A stretch of 64,000 nt of DNA from Igneacidithiobacillus sp041146875. Lineage in GTDB: Bacteria; Pseudomonadota; Gammaproteobacteria; Acidithiobacillales; Acidithiobacillaceae. Under the pieces are notes generated by a model that worked only from the letters and a program-made list of their open reading frames with translations, had not been told where the DNA came from and did not search any database. A program made the position numbers and the translations under genes. Location of the stretch: positions 186,001 to 250,000 of the forward strand of contig NZ_JBFRXP010000001.1 in the NCBI RefSeq assembly GCF_041146875.1. The letters are read 5' to 3'. Shown in pieces: positions 59,916 through 64,000 of this stretch (position 1 is the stretch's first letter; each line of letters opens with the position of its first letter).

Positions 59916-61913
59916 ATGCCCGACCACTCTCTGTTGACCGTCGTCGTTTTGCTGGCGGCTGCCGTGTTCATGGTGGCAGCTGCGCGCAAGGTACGTTTGC
60001 CTCCGATCATCTCTTATCTCCTGGTAGGGGTGCTGCTGGGGCCGCACGCCTTGGCGCTGGTGCCCGACGAAGAACGCATGCGGCATTTGGCCGAGTTCGG
60101 CGTCGTTTTCCTCATGTTCAGTATTGGGCTGGAATTTAGTCTGGCGCAATTCATTCGCATGCGCCGCTTGGTATTTGGACTCGGTAGCGCGCAGGTCGTC
60201 TTGACTGCCTTGGTGTTTCTTGGTGTCGCATTGCTCATTCCCCTGCCCTGGCAAACTGGCGCGGCCCTGGGTGGTATTCTGGCCATGTCCTCCACTGCTA
60301 TGGTGGTACGAGCCTTGGCCGAACGCATGGAAACCCAGAGTCGGCATGGTCGCATTGCCATCAGTATTCTTCTATTTCAGGATCTTGCGGTCATTCCCCT
60401 GCTCATCCTCATCCCCGCGTTGGCGGGCTCAAGCAAAGCCTTGCCCCACGACATGGCTATTGCCGGGGGCAAGGCAGTGTTGGCGTTGTTGTTGCTGGTG
60501 GTCATCGGCAGACCGCTGATTAGCCCGTGGTTCGAGTGGGTGGCCGCACGCAAATCCAACGAGCTCTTCATGCTCAACCTGTTGCTCGTCACTCTGGGAC
60601 TGGCATGGATTACCGAGGCAGCGGGTTTGTCTCTGGCACTTGGCGCCTTCATTGCTGGCATGCTGCTTGCCGAAACTGCCTATCGTTATCAGGTGGAAGC
60701 AGATATCGCTTCCTTCCGCGACATCTTGCTCGGACTCTTCTTCGTGACCATTGGCATGATGGTCAACGTCCCGGTGCTACTCGAGTATTTGCCCTGGGTC
60801 TTGTTGATTCTGGTGTTGATTTTTTTGGTCAAAGGCGGGTTGGTTTGGGGCATCTGCCGCTTTACGGGCTTTGAAAATGGCGTGTCCTTACGCAGCGCCG
60901 TGGTTTTGGCGCAAGCAGGGGAATTTGGTTTTGTGCTCATTTCTCTTGCCAGTCAAAAAAACTTGCTGCCGCCTGGGGTGTTGCAGCCGGTACTGGGCGC
61001 CATGCTGCTATCCATGCTCCTGGCGCCGGTACTGGTACAGTACAACGGGCGGATTGTGCGCCTGCTTGCCCCCGGCTATCGCAACCGCCACCAGCAGAAT
61101 CTGGAAGAAGTGCGCCAGCAAGATATGCGCGAGCACGTCATTATCTGCGGCTACGGACGCGTAGGGCAGAGTATTGCTCGGGTTCTTGAGGATGAAGGAG
61201 TTCCCTATCTTGCTCTCGATCTCGATCCGAGCCGCGTACGTCAGGCACAGGCGGCTGGTGAATCGATCTTCTACGGCGATGCCAGCCGTCGAGACCTGAT
61301 GGAGGCAGCAGGTATTGCCCATGCCCGCGCTATCGTCATCACGTACGGCAATGTGCAGGAAACGGCTCGCGTGCTGGCTGTCGCAAAAGAGTTGCGACCA
61401 CAGATTCCGAGCATTGCCCGTGCTCACGATGACAGCCAGATGGCGGCCCTGGAGGCAGCAGGTGCCGATGAGGTCATCCCCGAGGTGACCGAGGGCGCGC
61501 TCATGCTCGCCTCGCAGACCTTGTTGCAGATCGGCTTTCCACTGAGCACGGTGTTGCGTCGCGTGCGACGCTTCCGGCAGGAACGCTACAGCCTCTTTCG
61601 CGGCAATTTTTGGGGCGGATCGGCGCCCGGTGAAGAGCAAGCATCGCCGCGTTTGTACTCCATTTCCCTCGGCGAAACGGCCTATGCCTTGGGGCGTCGC
61701 CTGGGCGACCTACAGCTAGAAAAACGCGACGTACAAGTGGCCGCGGTGCGTCGCTTTGGTATTCGTGGACGTGATCCATCACCGGAAACGCTGCTACGCC
61801 GAGGAGACGTTTTGGTGCTCTTTGGTCCGCCAGAATCGCTCACCGAAGCAGAGCGTTATGTGCTACATGGAGAGCAGGAAGAGAAAGCCGCTAAAGGTAT
61901 GGAGGCTGTGTAG
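59916..61913 (+). CDS. KefB/KefC-type monovalent cation:proton antiporter (CPA2)
   Basis: 665 residues. A 12-13 helix antiporter domain (LLVGVLLGPHALALV, FGVVFLMFSIGLEFS, GFVLISLASQKN) is followed by a TrkA-N domain (HVIICGYGRVGQSIARVLEDEG) and a TrkA-C/RCK-C domain near the end. It exchanges K+ or Na+ for H+, here presumably for pH homeostasis. GGTGAGGAG ribosome site. Confidence 0.9.
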   Translation: MPDHSLLTVVVLLAAAVFMVAAARKVRLPPIISYLLVGVLLGPHALALVPDEERMRHLAEFGVVFLMFSIGLEFSLAQFIRMRRLVFGLGSAQVVLTALVFLGVALLIPLPWQTGAALGGILAMSSTAMVVRALAERMETQSRHGRIAISILLFQDLAVIPLLILIPALAGSSKALPHDMAIAGGKAVLALLLLVVIGRPLISPWFEWVAARKSNELFMLNLLLVTLGLAWITEAAGLSLALGAFIAGMLLAETAYRYQVEADIASFRDILLGLFFVTIGMMVNVPVLLEYLPWVLLILVLIFLVKGGLVWGICRFTGFENGVSLRSAVVLAQAGEFGFVLISLASQKNLLPPGVLQPVLGAMLLSMLLAPVLVQYNGRIVRLLAPGYRNRHQQNLEEVRQQDMREHVIICGYGRVGQSIARVLEDEGVPYLALDLDPSRVRQAQAAGESIFYGDASRRDLMEAAGIAHARAIVITYGNVQETARVLAVAKELRPQIPSIARAHDDSQMAALEAAGADEVIPEVTEGALMLASQTLLQIGFPLSTVLRRVRRFRQERYSLFRGNFWGGSAPGEEQASPRLYSISLGETAYALGRRLGDLQLEKRDVQVAAVRRFGIRGRDPSPETLLRRGDVLVLFGPPESLTEAERYVLHGEQEEKAAKGMEAV

Positions 61914-61954
61914 GCCAGGGAAAAATGAAAACTGGACGATAAGGAGTTACCGCT

Positions 61955-62800
61955 ATGCGTTGGAGTGTATTGGAAATCGCTGGTCATGCAGAAATGGTGC
62001 TTTGGCAAGGCGAAGATGCCTACCTGTTACGTGATATTGATAAGACTTTTATTGCAGATGACGTATTAAACTGCAGTGATCGCTTACAAAAACGACTCGC
62101 TGCTGCGCTCCCCAAGCCAATCGATTTGCAGGATGCAAAGTATCTCCCGCCCTTTCTCGGCCAGAAAATCCTGTGTGCAGGCCTGAACTACCGCGACCAC
62201 ATCGCGGAAACCAAAAGCAAGACACCACAGTATGCAAACCTATTCATTCGTTACCCGGATTCCCTGGCTGGCCACGGACAGGCGCTGGAGATACCGGCAA
62301 TCTCTACGGAATTCGATTATGAGGTGGAACTGGCGGTAGTCATGGGGCAGCCACTCTCGGGCCAGGTCAGCCGCGAACGGGCCCTGGCCGCTGTTTCCGG
62401 TTATACCATTTTCAATGACGGTAGCTTGCGCGATCTGCAGTTTCGCGCGAGCCAATGGACCCTGGGCAAGAATGTGCCGCGCAGTGGCGCCATGGGTCCC
62501 TGGGTGGTCAGCGCTGACGAATTGCCTGCCGGTGGCAAGGGATTGCGTCTGCAGACCTTGGTAGGGAATGAATGCTTGCAGGACGGCAATACTGCCGATT
62601 TGATTTTTGATGTCGCCGATCTATTGATTGCTATCGCCGCTGCCCTACCTCTTTCGCCCGGTGATGTGTTGGCAACCGGCACGCCAGCGGGGGTGGGATT
62701 CAGTCGACAGCCGCCGCGTTTTCTGCAAGACGGTGAAATTTGCGAACTGCATATAGAGGGTATTGGCACCTTGCGCAATCCGATTCGGCGCGCCGGCTGA
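61955..62800 (+). CDS. Fumarylacetoacetate hydrolase family protein
   Basis: 281 residues with the FAH fold: metal ligands in EFDYEVELAVVMG, core GYTIFNDGSLRDLQ, and C-terminal TGTPAGVGF. Members include acylpyruvate hydrolases and oxaloacetate decarboxylases; the substrate here cannot be told. AAGGAG ribosome site, 41 bases after kefB, so cotranscription is possible. Convergent with speA. Confidence 0.87.
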   Translation: MRWSVLEIAGHAEMVLWQGEDAYLLRDIDKTFIADDVLNCSDRLQKRLAAALPKPIDLQDAKYLPPFLGQKILCAGLNYRDHIAETKSKTPQYANLFIRYPDSLAGHGQALEIPAISTEFDYEVELAVVMGQPLSGQVSRERALAAVSGYTIFNDGSLRDLQFRASQWTLGKNVPRSGAMGPWVVSADELPAGGKGLRLQTLVGNECLQDGNTADLIFDVADLLIAIAAALPLSPGDVLATGTPAGVGFSRQPPRFLQDGEICELHIEGIGTLRNPIRRAG

Positions 62801-62807
62801 AAGCCCG

Positions 62808-64000
62808 TTATTCTAGATAGGTATATCCCTGCAGTCCGTCGCGAAAGTCACGTAAAAAGCCTTCCCGCTCCGCGGCAGGGATATTGCTTGTTTCTGCGAG
62901 TTTTTTCTCGAACTGGCGCACCAGTTCCTCTGCTGAAAACTGCACGTACTGTAGTACCTCGGCTACCGTATCGCCCGGCACCGCACCTTCCAGGCGTAGC
63001 GATCCATCTGCTTCGCAAATGACATTGACGGCATCGGTATCGCCAAAAAGGTTGTGCATATCACCGAGTATTTCCTGATAGGCTCCTACCAGGAATACCG
63101 CCAGATAGTAAGGTTCCCCCGCTCGCAGGCCATGGACTGGCAGCGTTGGCCCGAGACCGTCGGCGGTAACGTAGGCATCAATGCGACCATCAGAATCGCA
63201 AGTGATGTCCTCTAGCCGCGCGTGGCGCTCCGGTCGCTCGTTAAGGCGATGCACCGGCATGATCGGGAAAACCTGGTCGATGGCCCACACGTCGGGCAAG
63301 GATTGAAACAGAGAAAAATTGGCAAAATATTTATCCAGCAACTTTTCTTCTAGTTCATCTAGAACTTCACGATGGGCACGCTTGGCGGGGTCGAGTAGCG
63401 CTCGACAGCGCCACATGATGTGCGCGTACAGGCGCTCCGCCTGAGCTCGCCCAGCGAGATTGATCAGACCAAGTTTGAATTCCTGTTGTTCCTCCGCAAT
63501 CCGGAAAATGGCCTCTTGATAGACTTCCAGTGCCGTGTTCGCATCGGCATTCCGCTGTAAGCGTTCCAGAAGTCTGCGCCAAGGATTGTTGGCATCCGCG
63601 GGGAGATCCGCCTCGGCCAGCGTTTCGCCGGCGGCACATGCTACATCTACCACATTGAAGAGCAAGACCGCGTGATGTGCCGTAAGGGCGCGGCCGGATT
63701 CGGAAATGATTTGCGGCTGTGGCAATTCTTCCTGGCGACAAATGTCTGCCAGTCCCCCTACTACCGCCTGGGCGTAGTCCTCCAAGCGATAGTTGGTGGA
63801 ACAATAGGCGCGTGAATGCGAGCCTTCGTAGTCTACCCCCAGCCCGCCACCCACATCGACTACCTGCAAATCAGCGCCCAGATGACGCAGCTCCGCGTAC
63901 AGTCGCGCACATTCGCGCATACCACCATGAATAAACTGAATATTGGGGATCTGCGAGCCGAGATGAAAATGCAAGAGTTGCAAACGATCGAGGGCGTTGC
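62808..64000 (-). CDS. speA: Biosynthetic arginine decarboxylase, C-terminal part
   Basis: Partial: the coding frame continues past 64000, so no start is visible. The visible 397 codons cover the alanine-racemase-type barrel end (HFHLGSQIPN, VDVGGGLGVDYEGS, ISESGRALTAHHAVL) and the helical and C-terminal domains of SpeA. PLP enzyme converting arginine to agmatine for polyamine synthesis. The decarboxylation consumes a proton, which may also help in an acidic habitat. Confidence 0.93.
   Translation of the reverse strand, partial: NALDRLQLLHFHLGSQIPNIQFIHGGMRECARLYAELRHLGADLQVVDVGGGLGVDYEGSHSRAYCSTNYRLEDYAQAVVGGLADICRQEELPQPQIISESGRALTAHHAVLLFNVVDVACAAGETLAEADLPADANNPWRRLLERLQRNADANTALEVYQEAIFRIAEEQQEFKLGLINLAGRAQAERLYAHIMWRCRALLDPAKRAHREVLDELEEKLLDKYFANFSLFQSLPDVWAIDQVFPIMPVHRLNERPERHARLEDITCDSDGRIDAYVTADGLGPTLPVHGLRAGEPYYLAVFLVGAYQEILGDMHNLFGDTDAVNVICEADGSLRLEGAVPGDTVAEVLQYVQFSAEELVRQFEKKLAETSNIPAAEREGFLRDFRDGLQGYTYLE

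Noticed and set aside
1..64000. tRNA, rRNA and complete insertion sequences
   Set aside because: No cloverleaf, ribosomal or transposase-like sequence noticed; the gaps between genes are short and were read on both strands by eye only.

Overview
The window looks like chromosome of an acidophilic, chemolithoautotrophic gammaproteobacterium-type organism. An Acidithiobacillus-like host is my best guess, inferred from a plant/archaeal-type P-type proton pump, a CbbR-like LysR regulator, phosphoglycolate phosphatase, gluconeogenic PpsA/GpmI, a sulfotransferase and Gram-negative envelope genes. No rRNA, tRNA, complete mobile element or CRISPR array is visible, so the genus is not proven.

Positions 1-13205 are a nitrate assimilation locus on the minus strand: nirB-nirD-nasA-trpD2-cobA (siroheme nitrite reductase, nitrate reductase, siroheme methyltransferase), then narK plus an outer-membrane porin, and nasS (a cytoplasmic nitrate sensor). 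nirB and narK have good sigma-54 (-24/-12) promoters with upstream NtrC-like palindromes. nirB, narK and nasS all have an intrinsic terminator between the promoter region and the ribosome binding site. The narK leader also has a hexaloop hairpin and an alternative antiterminator hairpin, the layout expected for NasT/ANTAR antitermination. Lodged in the middle (about 7090-9030, plus strand) is a decayed type I-C CRISPR-Cas remnant: the tail of cas8c, a cas7 with an internal in-frame deletion, and a cas4 that has lost its C-terminal Fe-S cysteines. An intact-looking HicBA toxin-antitoxin pair sits between cas7 and cas4.

Positions 13329-17374 are a tightly packed eight-gene minus-strand operon: single-domain globin, [2Fe-2S]/FAD reductase, small thioredoxin, hemerythrin, GcvH-like lipoyl protein, second hemerythrin, DUF488 protein and a cysteine-rich unknown. 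It sits behind an FNR/DNR-type box with a well placed -10. It resembles a split flavohaemoglobin joined to thiol and di-iron proteins, and is the best candidate for an undescribed nitric-oxide/nitrosative-stress module. A DNA glycosylase and a LysR regulator follow.

Positions 18910-29303 hold two efflux systems: TetR-HlyD-FtsX permease-ATPase-NodT (minus strand, visibly GC-rich) and DHA2 MFS-NodT-EmrA-Crp/Fnr (plus strand). Positions 29385-34720 carry a DUF188 protein and an ahpD-pdhA-pdhB-pdhC-ackA operon. Then come the proton ATPase, a ParDE-type toxin-antitoxin pair, and gpmI/ppsA.

Positions 42587-47371 are the lysine/diaminopimelate operon dapC-dapD-dapE followed by an RlpA-like SPOR protein and a sulfotransferase. 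Positions 47462-56555 contain an EamA transporter, the overlapping mtaD-ubiG-gph set, two cell-wall hydrolase lipoproteins, a poorly coding stretch, AmpG, a lipoprotein cytochrome c and a serine-rich lipoprotein. The window ends with a fatty-acid desaturase, two sugar-nucleotide epimerases (one HldD), a KefB-type antiporter, an FAH-family hydrolase and the 3' part of speA.
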